Assembly: GCA_944325415.1 (NCBI GenBank) | Contig: CALUZW010000001.1 | Location: 1-64,000 of the forward strand | Source: an uncultured Bacteroidales bacterium | Lineage (GTDB): Bacteria > Bacteroidota > Bacteroidia > Bacteroidales > UBA11471 | Reading direction: 5' to 3' | DNA length: 64,000 bases | Shown: positions 55,384-63,337 of the stretch, piece by piece | How the letters are laid out: every line of letters begins with the position of its first letter | Position numbering within the stretch: the stretch's first letter is position 1 | The notes under the pieces: model-generated | Seen by the model: the letters and a program-made list of their open reading frames with translations, nothing else | Databases searched by the model: none | Told to the model about the DNA's origin: nothing | Program-made: the position numbers and the translations under genes

Positions 55384-56679
55384 ATGGAGAATTTATCGCC
55401 GCGACGCTCCGGAATCAGGGCGTTGGTACCGCTGTTTGTCTTTCTGGGTGTCTATCTGTTGGCGTCGGTGTGGGTCGACGACTTTTATGCCGTGCCCATC
55501 ACCGTGGCCTTTATCATCGCCTCGATGGTTGCTGTGGCCCTTACCGACGGGTTGCCGCTGGCCGACCGCATAGCCCGCTTTTCCGAAGGTGCGGCCGATA
55601 AGAATATCCTCCTGATGGTTTGGATTTTTATCCTGGCCGGCGCTTTTGCCCAGTCGGCCAAGGCGATGGGGGCCATCGACGCTACGGTCAACCTTACGCT
55701 GTGGCTCTTGCCCGACCACTTTCTGCTGGTGGGGCTTTTTGTGGCCTCGTGCTTTATCTCCCTTTCGGTGGGAACATCGGTGGGAACGATTGTGGCTCTG
55801 GTGCCGGTGGCTGCCGGGCTGGCCGACAAAACCGGCATTGCCCTGCCCTATATCACCGCTATTGTCGTGGGCGGAGCCTTTTTCGGCGATAATCTCTCGT
55901 TTATATCCGATACCACCATCGCTGCCACCCGTACCCAGATGTGTGAGATGAAAGACAAGTTCAGGGTGAATATCCTGATAGTCCTCCCGGCAGCCCTTTC
56001 GCTGGTTGTGTATTATACCGTGGTGGGTTTCAGTCTTGATATTCCCGCCCCGTCGGCGCCGGTGGAGTGGTTGAAGGTGTTGCCCTACATTGTTGTCTTG
56101 CTCACGGCTCTGGCCGGCGTACATGTGATGCTGGTGCTGACGTTGGGGCTCTTTGCTTCGGCGGTGATAGGCGTCTTTACCGGCGGCTACGACATATTCG
56201 GCTGCCTGTCGGCCATGGGCGAGGGTATTACCGGCATGGGCGAACTGATTATTGTTACGTTGCTGGCCGGAGGCATGCTCGAACTGATACGCTTCAACGG
56301 GGGTATGGATTATATCATTGCCCGCCTCACGGCTCATGTGTCGAGCAAACGGTGGGCCGAGTTGAGTATTGCGGCGCTTGTCTCCCTGGCCAATCTCTGC
56401 ACGGCCAACAATACCATAGCCATCATTACCACCGGTTCGATAGCCCGCGACATAACCCGTCGTTTCGGTCTCGATGCCCGTAAGACGGCCAGCATACTCG
56501 ACACCTTCTCCTGTGCAGTGCAGGGGCTCATTCCCTATGGCGCGCAGTTGCTCATCGCAGCCGGTCTTACGCAGTTGTCGCCGCTGTCGATTATCCGTTA
56601 CCTCTATTACCCGGCTTTGTTGGGACTGTGTGCCCTGTTGGCCATCTGGCTGCGTTACCCCCGCCGCTATTCCCGTTGA
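55384..56679 (+). CDS. NhaC-type Na+/H+ antiporter family protein
   Basis: 431 residues with eleven to twelve hydrophobic segments. Conserved pieces are WIFILAGAFAQSAKAMGAID (about 78-97), GTSVGTIVALVPVAAGLA and GGAFFGDNLSFISDTTIAATRTQ (as FGDNLSFISDTTIAAT, about 172-187), the segment with the buried acid residues of the NhaC family. It probably exchanges cytoplasmic Na+ for protons, useful in a cell that pumps sodium by the decarboxylase at 45,388-49,897. Some relatives are Na+-coupled lactate/malate exchangers, and the adjacent D-lactate dehydrogenase gene makes a lactate-linked role worth considering. Confidence 0.82.
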   Translation: MENLSPRRSGIRALVPLFVFLGVYLLASVWVDDFYAVPITVAFIIASMVAVALTDGLPLADRIARFSEGAADKNILLMVWIFILAGAFAQSAKAMGAIDATVNLTLWLLPDHFLLVGLFVASCFISLSVGTSVGTIVALVPVAAGLADKTGIALPYITAIVVGGAFFGDNLSFISDTTIAATRTQMCEMKDKFRVNILIVLPAALSLVVYYTVVGFSLDIPAPSAPVEWLKVLPYIVVLLTALAGVHVMLVLTLGLFASAVIGVFTGGYDIFGCLSAMGEGITGMGELIIVTLLAGGMLELIRFNGGMDYIIARLTAHVSSKRWAELSIAALVSLANLCTANNTIAIITTGSIARDITRRFGLDARKTASILDTFSCAVQGLIPYGAQLLIAAGLTQLSPLSIIRYLYYPALLGLCALLAIWLRYPRRYSR

Positions 56680-56767
56680 GTCGGGTTCGGTTGTCTTTTA
56701 TGACCTGCGGAGCGACCGATAGGACAGAACTGCCTCCGTTGCGACGAACCAATAGCGGGCCTCTTGC

Positions 56768-56798
56768 TTGGTGGTAATGAACATATTCATTACTTTTG
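56768..56798 (+). promoter_or_regulatory. Promoter TTG-N20-TACTTTTG of the inositol-lipid-type operon
   Basis: TTG at 56768-56770 and TACTTTTG at 56791-56798 with 20 bp between them match the Bacteroidales sigma consensus. ATG of the first gene follows at 56821. No terminator is seen upstream, after the antiporter gene. Confidence 0.65.
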
Positions 56799-56820
56799 CA
56801 CATCTTTTTATTGATATATA

Positions 56821-57300
56821 ATGTCGGCACAGAAGATACCGTTTTTCTCTCTAATGATAGCCACCGGGTTCGGGTCGGGATTTTCGCCCGTAGCGCCCGG
56901 CACGGCCGGTGCCCTCTTGGCCCTGCTTATGTGGGTGGTTGGCTATCTCCTCCTGCCATTTGCTCTGTTGCAGGTGATACTGGCCGTTATGGTACTGCTT
57001 TTTACCGCTCTTGGTATCTATACGAGCGGAGTGATGGAGCGTTACTGGGGCGAAGACCCCTCGCGTGTGGTGGTCGACGAGATGGTGGGCGTGTGGATAC
57101 CCCTGCTTGTCGTTCCCGACGGCGGTTGGTGGTATGTGCTGGCTGCCTTTGTGCTTTTCCGCCTTTTCGATATTGTCAAGCCCCTCGGTGTGCGTCGTAT
57201 GGAGCGGTTCGGTGGTGGAGTGGGCATTATGATGGACGATATACTGGCCGGCGTTTACAGCGCGGTGTTGCTCGGCGCGGCTCGCTTTTTGATGGAATAA
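56821..57300 (+). CDS. PgpA-like phosphatidylglycerophosphatase (probable PI-phosphate phosphatase)
   Basis: 159 residues, four membrane segments. PgpA motifs are FGSGFSPVAPGTAGALLAL (about 15-33), SRVVVDEMVGVWIPLL (about 81-96), FRLFDIVKPLGVRRMERFGGG (in two parts) and GIMMDDILAGVYSAV. The enzyme removes the phosphate from a phosphatidyl-headgroup phosphate at the membrane. Because the other genes of this operon match the Bacteroides inositol-lipid cluster, its true substrate may be phosphatidylinositol phosphate rather than phosphatidylglycerophosphate. It is three bases ahead of the next gene. Confidence 0.88.
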   Translation: MSAQKIPFFSLMIATGFGSGFSPVAPGTAGALLALLMWVVGYLLLPFALLQVILAVMVLLFTALGIYTSGVMERYWGEDPSRVVVDEMVGVWIPLLVVPDGGWWYVLAAFVLFRLFDIVKPLGVRRMERFGGGVGIMMDDILAGVYSAVLLGAARFLME

Positions 57301-57303
57301 AAG

Positions 57304-57768
57304 ATGTCGCGACGTTCGTTCATATTATTTTTCAAGGCCATGTGTTCGGCACAGATAGCCAGTGCGGCCGATTTTGCCACCACACTCTTTCTGGTCAATC
57401 TTTGCGGGCTCTATTATGTGTCGGCAACCTTCGTCGGTGCGCTGGCGGGTGGTGTTGTCAATTGCTGCATCAATTACAAGTGGGTCTTCTCCGTGTCGTC
57501 GTCGAAGAGTCATATCGCTCTCAAATACCTGATGGTGTGGGGCGGCAGCATATTCCTCAATACGGGCGGCACCTATCTCCTTACCGAAGGCATGATGCGC
57601 ATGGCTTGGGTCGACCGGCTCAACGCCTGTGTCTCGGTGAATCTCTTCCTGCTCCCGAAAGTCATCGTGGCACTTCTTGTCTCGTTTTTCTGGAACTATC
57701 AGTTGCAGCGAAAATTTGTCTATCGCGACTGTCGCTTCGACCGCTTCATATCATCGTATAAACATTAA
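57304..57768 (+). CDS. GtrA-family membrane protein of the lipid operon
   Basis: 154 residues with four hydrophobic segments. GtrA features are [39 protein letters not shown], seen here as [29 protein letters not shown] and a closing [17 protein letters not shown]. It is tightly linked to the phosphatase before it and 25 bp ahead of the transferase. In the comparable Bacteroides cluster a protein of unknown function sits in this slot. A flippase-type role for inositol lipids or their headgroups is a reasonable inference, with no direct evidence. Confidence 0.85.
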   Translation: MSRRSFILFFKAMCSAQIASAADFATTLFLVNLCGLYYVSATFVGALAGGVVNCCINYKWVFSVSSSKSHIALKYLMVWGGSIFLNTGGTYLLTEGMMRMAWVDRLNACVSVNLFLLPKVIVALLVSFFWNYQLQRKFVYRDCRFDRFISSYKH

Positions 57769-57793
57769 AAACATACACAATAGAATTTCTGCT

Positions 57794-58450
57794 ATGCATT
57801 ATCGCGATTATCTGCAACAGCTTATCTATCGGATTATCAATCCGGTGGTGAAGGGAATGATAAAAGTGGGAATCACCCCCAACATCATTACCACGATCGG
57901 TCTTGTACTCAACATCGTTGCCGCCGCAGTGTTTATCTATGCCGGCTACATGGAGCGTGAAGCCTCGTTTCTTTATGTCGGCGTAGGGGGCGGTGTGGTG
58001 CTCTTTGCAGGCCTTTTCGATATGCTCGACGGCCGGGTGGCCCGCATGGGAAACATGGTGTCGCGCTTCGGTGCCTTCTATGACTCGGTACTCGACCGGT
58101 ATAGTGAGCTGTTCACGCTTTTCGGAATATTCTTCTATCTTATCCTGCAAGGATATGTCGTGTGGGCCATCGTAGCCTTTGTCGCTCTCATCGGCTCTAT
58201 CATGGTGAGTTATGTGCGGGCGCGGGCCGAAGGGTTGGGCCTGGAATGTAAGGTGGGACTCATGCAACGCCCCGAGCGGGTGGTGCTCACCAGCCTGGGG
58301 GCAATTTTCTGCGGCGTGTTTGGCGACTGCCGGGCTTTCGACCCCATACTCATTCTCACGGTGCCGCTGGCGGTGATTGCCCTCTTGGCCAACGTTACCG
58401 CCTTTGTGCGGGTGGCACACTGTTACCGATTGTTATCTGCCCAAAAGTAA
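57794..58450 (+). CDS. CDP-alcohol phosphatidyltransferase (probable PI-phosphate synthase)
   Basis: 218 residues from ATG 57794; codons upstream overlap the GtrA gene in another frame. Six membrane segments and the complete family motif [27 protein letters not shown] (about 76-102) with its four catalytic Asp and Gly/Ala residues in the right spacing. It transfers a phosphatidyl group from CDP-diacylglycerol to an alcohol. The neighbours argue for myo-inositol phosphate as acceptor, as in the Bacteroides inositol-lipid cluster. Other acceptors (glycerol phosphate, serine) cannot be ruled out by sequence. Confidence 0.88.
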   Translation: MHYRDYLQQLIYRIINPVVKGMIKVGITPNIITTIGLVLNIVAAAVFIYAGYMEREASFLYVGVGGGVVLFAGLFDMLDGRVARMGNMVSRFGAFYDSVLDRYSELFTLFGIFFYLILQGYVVWAIVAFVALIGSIMVSYVRARAEGLGLECKVGLMQRPERVVLTSLGAIFCGVFGDCRAFDPILILTVPLAVIALLANVTAFVRVAHCYRLLSAQK

Positions 58451-58454
58451 TGCC

Positions 58455-59384
58455 ATGACCTATCTTCCCCCTACACGGCGAGAGGCGCTCCTGGCGGTGA
58501 TGGCCCTGTTGCTGTTTTTGTTGCTGACGGCCCTGTTTATCGGTTTGCGGCCCGAACACGTCGCGATGGCTCTGCTCATCGGCGTCCTGTTTTTTGCCTC
58601 GGCCTATACCCGCAAACTGCTCATGACCTTGCTGCCGTTTGTCGTCTTTGCCGTTTCGTACGACTGGATGCGGGTGTGGCCCAACTACAAGGTCAACGAC
58701 ATCGATGTGGCCGGACTTTATACGGCCGAAAAGACCCTCTTCGGTATCAATATCGACGGGGTGAGAATAACGCTTTGCGAGTTTTTCCATACCCATCACG
58801 CCGCCGTGGCCGACTTTTTTGCGGGCCTGTTCTACCTCTGCTGGGTGCCGGTGCCTGTACTTTTTGCCCTCTTCCTCTTTATCCGGGGGCGTCGCGAGTT
58901 GGCTCTGCGTTTCTCGCTGGTGTTTCTGCTGGTCAATCTCATCGGATTTGCCGGATACTATATTCACCCGGCGGCACCGCCGTGGTATGTCATGGAGTAT
59001 GGTTTTGAACCGGTTCTTGGTACACCCGGAAATGTGGCGGGGCTGGGCCGCTTCGATGCCATGGTGGGCATGGAGGTATTTGCTCCCATGTATGGGCGTA
59101 ATGCCAATGTCTTCGCTGCGCTGCCTTCGTTGCATTCGGCCTATATGCCTGTGGCCTTTGCCTATGCCGTAATGGGCCGCTGCAAGAAATGGCTCATTGC
59201 CCTCTTCGGCATCATCATGCTGGGTATATGGTTCACGGCCGTCTACTCGGGTCATCACTATCTCATCGATGTATTGCTGGGCATACTTTGTGCCGTAGTG
59301 GGAATCCTGCTCTTTGAGCAGGGGCTGATGCGATGGCCGGCTTTCCGCCGATTTATGGCCCGATATGCGGCCTATGTGTCGTGA
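58455..59384 (+). CDS. PAP2/AUR1-like transferase or phosphatase
   Basis: 309 residues from ATG 58455, four bases after the transferase stop. Eight or so hydrophobic segments. The PAP2 signature appears as AALPSLHSAYMPVAFAYAV (about 221-239, catalytic His in SLHSA) and YSGHHYLIDVLLG (about 263-275, second His and Asp); an upstream AAPPWYVMEY piece resembles the KxxxxxxRP-free AUR1 type. In the corresponding Bacteroides cluster a PAP2 protein makes inositol-phosphoceramide by moving the headgroup from phosphatidylinositol to ceramide; I recall this from published work on B. thetaiotaomicron, not from the sequence. Confidence 0.85.
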   Translation: MTYLPPTRREALLAVMALLLFLLLTALFIGLRPEHVAMALLIGVLFFASAYTRKLLMTLLPFVVFAVSYDWMRVWPNYKVNDIDVAGLYTAEKTLFGINIDGVRITLCEFFHTHHAAVADFFAGLFYLCWVPVPVLFALFLFIRGRRELALRFSLVFLLVNLIGFAGYYIHPAAPPWYVMEYGFEPVLGTPGNVAGLGRFDAMVGMEVFAPMYGRNANVFAALPSLHSAYMPVAFAYAVMGRCKKWLIALFGIIMLGIWFTAVYSGHHYLIDVLLGILCAVVGILLFEQGLMRWPAFRRFMARYAAYVS

Positions 59385-59467
59385 ACCGTTCTGCGGAAGC
59401 GGTACGCTTCTCCGGGAGTGAGAAAATATTTATCGGAAACAGAGATTTACTGTCGCTCCGAAACGGT

Positions 59468-59502
59468 AAAAAAGTTCCATCGGCAGCCGATGGAACTTTT
59501 TC
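59468..59502. terminator. Bidirectional terminator closing the lipid operon
   Basis: 15-bp perfect stem (59469-59483 with 59487-59501) with A5/T5 flanks and a 3-base loop CAG. It lies between the PAP2 gene (+) and the DUF2752 gene (-) and can serve both. Confidence 0.9.
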
Positions 59503-59538
59503 TCTATTAGGGAGATGGGGTGTTATGGAGAAATCCCG

Positions 59539-59925
59539 TCAGAGGTTCGGGAAAAAGTTGCGTGCCACGCCCCATAGAATGACTGCGACGAGGTAGCCCC
59601 ATACATATATCGGCTTGTGTACACGCAGGTATAGACCGGGCCGTCGGGTGCGGAAGGCTTCGGCCCAGAGGAGTAACCCGATGTATGGAATGGAGAGTAC
59701 CAGCAGTGCGTTGTAGCGCAGGGCATCGGCAAAGTGCAGATGCAGCAGGCTGTGAAGGGCCCGTTGGCTGCCACAGCCGGGACATTCCCACCCGGTGAGT
59801 GAGAGAAACGGGCAACGCGGAAAGAGCCGGCATTCGTTCGGGTCAAGAATATAAAAAACAAGACACATCGCAAGGACGAGCAGCGCTCCTGCGATGTGTC
59901 TTGTTTTTATCGCGCATCTATACAT
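59539..59925 (-). CDS. DUF2752 membrane protein
   Basis: 128 residues, three hydrophobic segments (about 12-28, 67-85, 105-122). The DUF2752 hallmark is LTGWECPGCGSQRALHSLLH (about 43-62), a CPxCG pair that could bind metal. Function is unknown; members are widespread in Bacteroidota and are often next to GYF/CD225 proteins, as here. It overlaps the end of that gene by 8 bp and is translationally coupled to it. Confidence 0.88.
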   Translation of the reverse strand: MYRCAIKTRHIAGALLVLAMCLVFYILDPNECRLFPRCPFLSLTGWECPGCGSQRALHSLLHLHFADALRYNALLVLSIPYIGLLLWAEAFRTRRPGLYLRVHKPIYVWGYLVAVILWGVARNFFPNL

Positions 59926-60412
59926 TGATGTATGATAAGTCGGAGGGGTCGGATACGGATATGAAGAAGTAAACGGTAATCATGTACAGGATAATGCCGA
60001 TGAGGCCCGTAAAGAAACCTATCTTCACCCACTTCCCTGCCTCTTTGCTTGCAGCCATGGCTTCGTCGTATCGTCCTAATTTCAGCAAGGAGCTTACTTT
60101 GCTGGCGTAGACAATGCCTACGATACCGAAAGGCAGACAGCAGAGTACCGTTATCAGGATAGACTCGACCAGCCAGGTGCGGGGCGCTATTTTCACCGAG
60201 GCCGGTTCGGCCTCATGGTTACTGTTGTTTTCCACAGGAGCGGGAGGTGGCGTGCCGAACAGAAAATTCAATTCACCCACTTCTCCGGCCGGTATCCACT
60301 CGGGCATGCCCTGCCGCCAAACTTTCGTTTGAGGGGTAACGGGCATCTCTTTCAGCTTTTCGAGGCTGAACGGCCCTTCGGTCTTTCCGTCGATTAAAAT
60401 GTAATATTCCAT
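59918..60412 (-). CDS. GYF_2 and CD225/dispanin domain protein
   Basis: 164 residues. The N-terminal GYF_2 domain (about 1-52, YYILIDGKTEGPFSLEKLKEM and WRQGMPEWIPAGEVGELNFLF in parts) is a peptide-binding-like fold facing the cytoplasm. A Pro/Asn linker precedes a CD225-like double membrane domain (about 78-150) with LVESILITVLCCLPFGIVGIVYASKV, seen as the CCLPFGIVGIVYA block and a second segment near 130-150. CD225 proteins in bacteria are of unknown role. It is the first gene of the pair. Confidence 0.88.
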   Translation of the reverse strand: MEYYILIDGKTEGPFSLEKLKEMPVTPQTKVWRQGMPEWIPAGEVGELNFLFGTPPPAPVENNSNHEAEPASVKIAPRTWLVESILITVLCCLPFGIVGIVYASKVSSLLKLGRYDEAMAASKEAGKWVKIGFFTGLIGIILYMITVYFFISVSDPSDLSYINV

Positions 60413-60514
60413 AATATAAGGATAAATGGTGTAGTCGGTAGAATGGCATTAGGCCGGGCAGAAAGGAGTCTTTCTCACGTTCGGCTCTGTGTCAGAAGCC
60501 CTGCGGCCGGGTTC

Positions 60515-61018
60515 TCAGTTGATGGAGCCTGTGCAGTGCAGTTCGGCGGTGGCTGAGCCGGTGATGGTGCTGTATACAAATCGGGTGCCCGTCATCTCAA
60601 ACTGGTTGCCGTTGGTAAAGGTGAGCGTTGTCGTGTATTGGAATGTGCGTACACTGCTCGACAGCATCTGGGCCACCGAGAAACTCAGTCGGGCGGTGTT
60701 CTTGCCCGTTTTGGTGTAGGTATAGGTGCCCCAGTCGCGCGACCAGTTGCTCAGACAGTCGGTTTCGTTCAGGATCGTCAGTTGAGCATTCATCTCGGCA
60801 TACTCTTTCCCTCCGCTGGTATAGTGACCGTCCCATTTGATGATGGTACCACTTGGAAGATATTCCGGAACTTCGCCATTGATTCCAGATGGAGAGCCGT
60901 CGCCGTTCAAGTTGCCCGTTTGATTGAACAAGTCTCCCTCTTTGGCACACGATGAGAGCGTGCCCATACAGCCTATGACGCTTATGAAAAGAAGTAAAAA
61001 CAGGTTTTTGGTTTTCAT
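60515..61018 (-). CDS. Small lipoprotein of unknown function
   Basis: 167 residues, lipobox GTLSSCAKEGD (cysteine about residue 24). The mature part is a Gly/Asn-rich linker followed by a beta-rich domain (about 60-167) with IKWDGHYTSGGKEYAEMNAQLTI in parts and repeated Thr/Ser strands. It resembles small lipocalin-like domains common in Bacteroides lipoproteins of unknown function. A minus-strand -7 box TATTTTTG lies at 61068-61061, 43 bp before the start. Confidence 0.7.
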   Translation of the reverse strand: MKTKNLFLLLFISVIGCMGTLSSCAKEGDLFNQTGNLNGDGSPSGINGEVPEYLPSGTIIKWDGHYTSGGKEYAEMNAQLTILNETDCLSNWSRDWGTYTYTKTGKNTARLSFSVAQMLSSSVRTFQYTTTLTFTNGNQFEMTGTRFVYSTITGSATAELHCTGSIN

Positions 61019-61220
61019 GACAGATTTATTTGAGGTGATTTCGGGATAATCATTACCTCACAAAAATAATAAGGATTATGATTCAATCACACATATTTAC
61101 TCTCTTTTTGTAATGACGTCCTGATTTTTATCGGAGGATATGAAAATTTTTCTCTTCGGAGAGAGAATTTGGTTTTGGAACAGATTGAGTTTATTTGATG
61201 AGAGAGAAAAGGGTAAAACA

Positions 61221-61256
61221 AAATCCCCGCAACACTGTAAGTTGCGGGGATTTTTC
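61221..61256. terminator. Bidirectional terminator downstream of the GGGtGRT gene
   Basis: AAATCCCCGCAAC (61221-61233) pairs with GTTGCGGGGATTT (61241-61253), 7-base loop, with A-rich and T-rich flanks on both sides. It closes the minus-strand operon. Confidence 0.88.
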
Positions 61257-61276
61257 GTATAGAGAGGGGCTCTATA

Positions 61277-62287
61277 TTACTTGTTGAGAGCGGTGGCTAC
61301 GTCTACGGCGCAGGCTACGGTGCAACCTACCATGGGGTTGTTGCCGATGCCGAGGAAGCCCATCATCTCTACGTGGGCAGGTACCGACGAAGAACCGGCG
61401 AATTGGGCGTCGCTGTGCATACGGCCCATCGTGTCGGTCATACCGTAAGAGGCAGGTCCGGCAGCCATGTTGTCGGGGTGGAGGGTACGACCCGTTCCGC
61501 CGCCCGATGCTACCGAGAAGTATTTCTTGCCTTTTTCGATGCACTCTTTCTTGTAAGTGCCGGCTACGGGGTGTTGGAAGCGGGTGGGGTTGGTCGAGTT
61601 ACCCGTGATGGATACATCTACGCCTTCGTGCCACATGATGGCTACACCTTCGCGTACGTCGTCGGCACCGTAGCATTTAACTTTGGCGCGGGGACCGTCG
61701 GAGTAGGCGATTTCGCGAACGATTTTCAGTTCACCGGTGTAGTAGTCAAACTGGGTCTGTACATAGGTGAAACCGTTGATACGCGAGATAATCTGGGCGG
61801 CGTCTTTTCCGAGACCGTTCAAGATGCAGCGCAGGGGCTCTTTGCGCACTTTGTCGGCTTTGGCGGCGATTTTGATGGCGCCTTCGGCGGCAGCGAACGA
61901 TTCGTGACCGGCGAGGAAGGCGAAGCATTTGGTCTCTTCGCGCAGCAGACGGGCAGCGAGGTTACCGTGGCCGAGACCTACTTTACGGTCGTCGGCTACC
62001 GAGCCGGGGATACAGAAGGCTTGCAGGCCGATACCGATGGCTTCGGCAGCTTCGGCGGCGTTTTTGCAGCCTTTCTTCAAGGCGATGGCGCAACCTACAA
62101 CGTAGGCCCACTTGGCGTTTTCGAAGCAGATGGGCTGGGTTTCCTCGCAGGTTTTGTAGGGGTCAAGACCGTACTGGTCGCAGATGGCATTTGCCTCTTC
62201 GATGTCTTTGATGCCGTTTTCGTTGAGAGCAGCGATGATTTGTTTGATACGGCGTTCTTGGCTCTCGAATTTCACTTCTCTTATCAT
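61277..62287 (-). CDS. GGGtGRT protein, cysteine-rich, function unknown
   Basis: 336 residues, cytoplasmic. It carries the name-giving VASGGGTGRTLHPDN segment (about 257-271) and twelve cysteines, several in the first half (ICDQ, TCEE, ICFE, VGCA, KGCK, AFCIP), and a final pair GCTVACAV. Glycine-rich stretches DRKVGLGHGN and FLGIGNNPMVG frame the fold. The protein family is recognised by name but has no known activity that I can recall. It is 18 bases after a NifU-like scaffold gene, which argues for iron-sulfur cluster handling or delivery to a specific target. Confidence 0.88.
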   Translation of the reverse strand: MIREVKFESQERRIKQIIAALNENGIKDIEEANAICDQYGLDPYKTCEETQPICFENAKWAYVVGCAIALKKGCKNAAEAAEAIGIGLQAFCIPGSVADDRKVGLGHGNLAARLLREETKCFAFLAGHESFAAAEGAIKIAAKADKVRKEPLRCILNGLGKDAAQIISRINGFTYVQTQFDYYTGELKIVREIAYSDGPRAKVKCYGADDVREGVAIMWHEGVDVSITGNSTNPTRFQHPVAGTYKKECIEKGKKYFSVASGGGTGRTLHPDNMAAGPASYGMTDTMGRMHSDAQFAGSSSVPAHVEMMGFLGIGNNPMVGCTVACAVDVATALNK

Positions 62288-62305
62288 AGTGTCTTGTCCT
62301 CCTTC

Positions 62306-63007
62306 TTATTCTTTACGTGGGTCAATGTATTTTACTGCACCGGCCTCTTTCGAGAAGCGACCGTAGGTACCGGTTACTTTTTTCAGGGCTTCGTTGGCGT
62401 CGGTACCTTTCTTGATTTCGTCCATGAATTTGCCTAGGTGTACAAATTCGTAGCCGCATATTTCGTCGTTCTTGTCGAGGGCGAGTGTTTTGATGTAACC
62501 TTCGGCCATTTCGAGGTAACGGGGACCTTTGGCGAGAGTGCCGTAGAGGGTACCCGTCTGGCTGCGGAGACCTTTACCCAGGTCTTCGAGTCCGGCACCG
62601 ATCATGAGGCCGCCTTCGGAGAAGGCCGATTGCGAACGACCGTAAACGATTTGCAAGAACAGTTCGCGCATGGCGGTGTTGATGGCATCGCACACGAGGT
62701 CGGTGTTGAGGGCTTCGAGAATGGTCTTGCCGGGGAGAATTTCCGATGCCATGGCGGCCGAGTGGGTCATACCCGAGCAACCGATGGTCTCGACCAGTGC
62801 TTCTTGTATAACACCGTCTTTTACGTTGAGTGTCAGTTTGCAGGCACCTTGCTGGGGGGCGCACCATCCCACACCGTGGGTCAGACCCGAGATATCTATA
62901 ACTTCTTTGGCTTTCACCCATTTTCCTTCTTCGGGAATAGGAGCGGGGCCGTGGTTAGGACCCTTCTTTACAACACACATGTGTTCTACTTCCTGTGAAT
63001 AGATCAT
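62306..63007 (-). CDS. NifU/IscU-like iron-sulfur scaffold protein
   Basis: 233 residues from ATG 63007 (MIYSQEVEHMCVV); the longer frame to 63253 reads through the promoter and is rejected. The IscU-like core has Cys-containing positions WCAPQQGACKL (about 53-63), ETIGCSGMTHSAAM (about 81-94) and DLVCDAINTAM (about 113-123), which match the three-cysteine plan of scaffold proteins but with an extra Cys and longer C-terminal extension (about 140-233). It assembles or carries iron-sulfur clusters in the cytoplasm. It is paired with the GGGtGRT gene; no IscS desulfurase is adjacent. Confidence 0.85.
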   Translation of the reverse strand: MIYSQEVEHMCVVKKGPNHGPAPIPEEGKWVKAKEVIDISGLTHGVGWCAPQQGACKLTLNVKDGVIQEALVETIGCSGMTHSAAMASEILPGKTILEALNTDLVCDAINTAMRELFLQIVYGRSQSAFSEGGLMIGAGLEDLGKGLRSQTGTLYGTLAKGPRYLEMAEGYIKTLALDKNDEICGYEFVHLGKFMDEIKKGTDANEALKKVTGTYGRFSKEAGAVKYIDPRKE

Positions 63008-63166
63008 AATGCTCTGGTTTTTAATTGTATAATATAATGTGTCTTGAATCTTCAAGCTCGGTGTGAAAAACTTTGCGGCGGGGTAGACTGTTATTCTGTA
63101 TGCCCTTGGGCCGGAGCCTGTTTTCTGCCCTGCCGGGAGGTCGTTGTATTCCCGCCGAAATTGGGA

Positions 63167-63197
63167 CAAAGATACATTTTTTTTCCCAATCGGGCAA
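63167..63197 (-). promoter_or_regulatory. Promoter TTG-N20-TATCTTTG of the scaffold/GGGtGRT operon
   Basis: On the minus strand TTG (63197-63195) is followed after 20 bases by TATCTTTG (63174-63167), a full consensus match. The transcript would begin about 63160, leaving a leader of roughly 150 bases before the start codon at 63007. Confidence 0.62.
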
Positions 63198-63256
63198 TAT
63201 CTCGGAATGGCGAAAAACAGAGGTGATTGTTTTTTTTGGAAATAGCGTTTCAATTA

Positions 63257-63288
63257 TTTGGCAATCCATAAAAAATAGCGCATATTTG
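63257..63288 (+). promoter_or_regulatory. Probable promoter of pfp, TTTG-N20-CATATTTG
   Basis: TTTG at 63257-63260 and CATATTTG at 63281-63288 with 20-bp spacing; the second box differs from TAnnTTTG at the first base only. The leader to ATG 63338 is about 45 bases. Confidence 0.45.
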
Positions 63289-63337
63289 TAAGAGTTTTTT
63301 AGAAATAAAGGTTAACACAATTTTAAATCGAATATCT

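Larger units (their letters stand above)
63008..63337. other. Divergent region between the scaffold gene and pfp
   Basis: 330 bases. It holds divergent promoters (minus strand 63197-63167; plus strand 63257-63288) and, for the scaffold gene, a transcribed leader of about 150 bases with GC-rich blocks (63090-63145) that could fold. I recognise no known riboswitch consensus in it. Confidence 0.55.

Noticed and set aside
56796-57761. 321-residue plus-strand frame over the PgpA and GtrA genes
   Set aside because: Out of frame with two well-supported membrane proteins; composition is Arg/Gly/Cys-rich as expected of a shadow.
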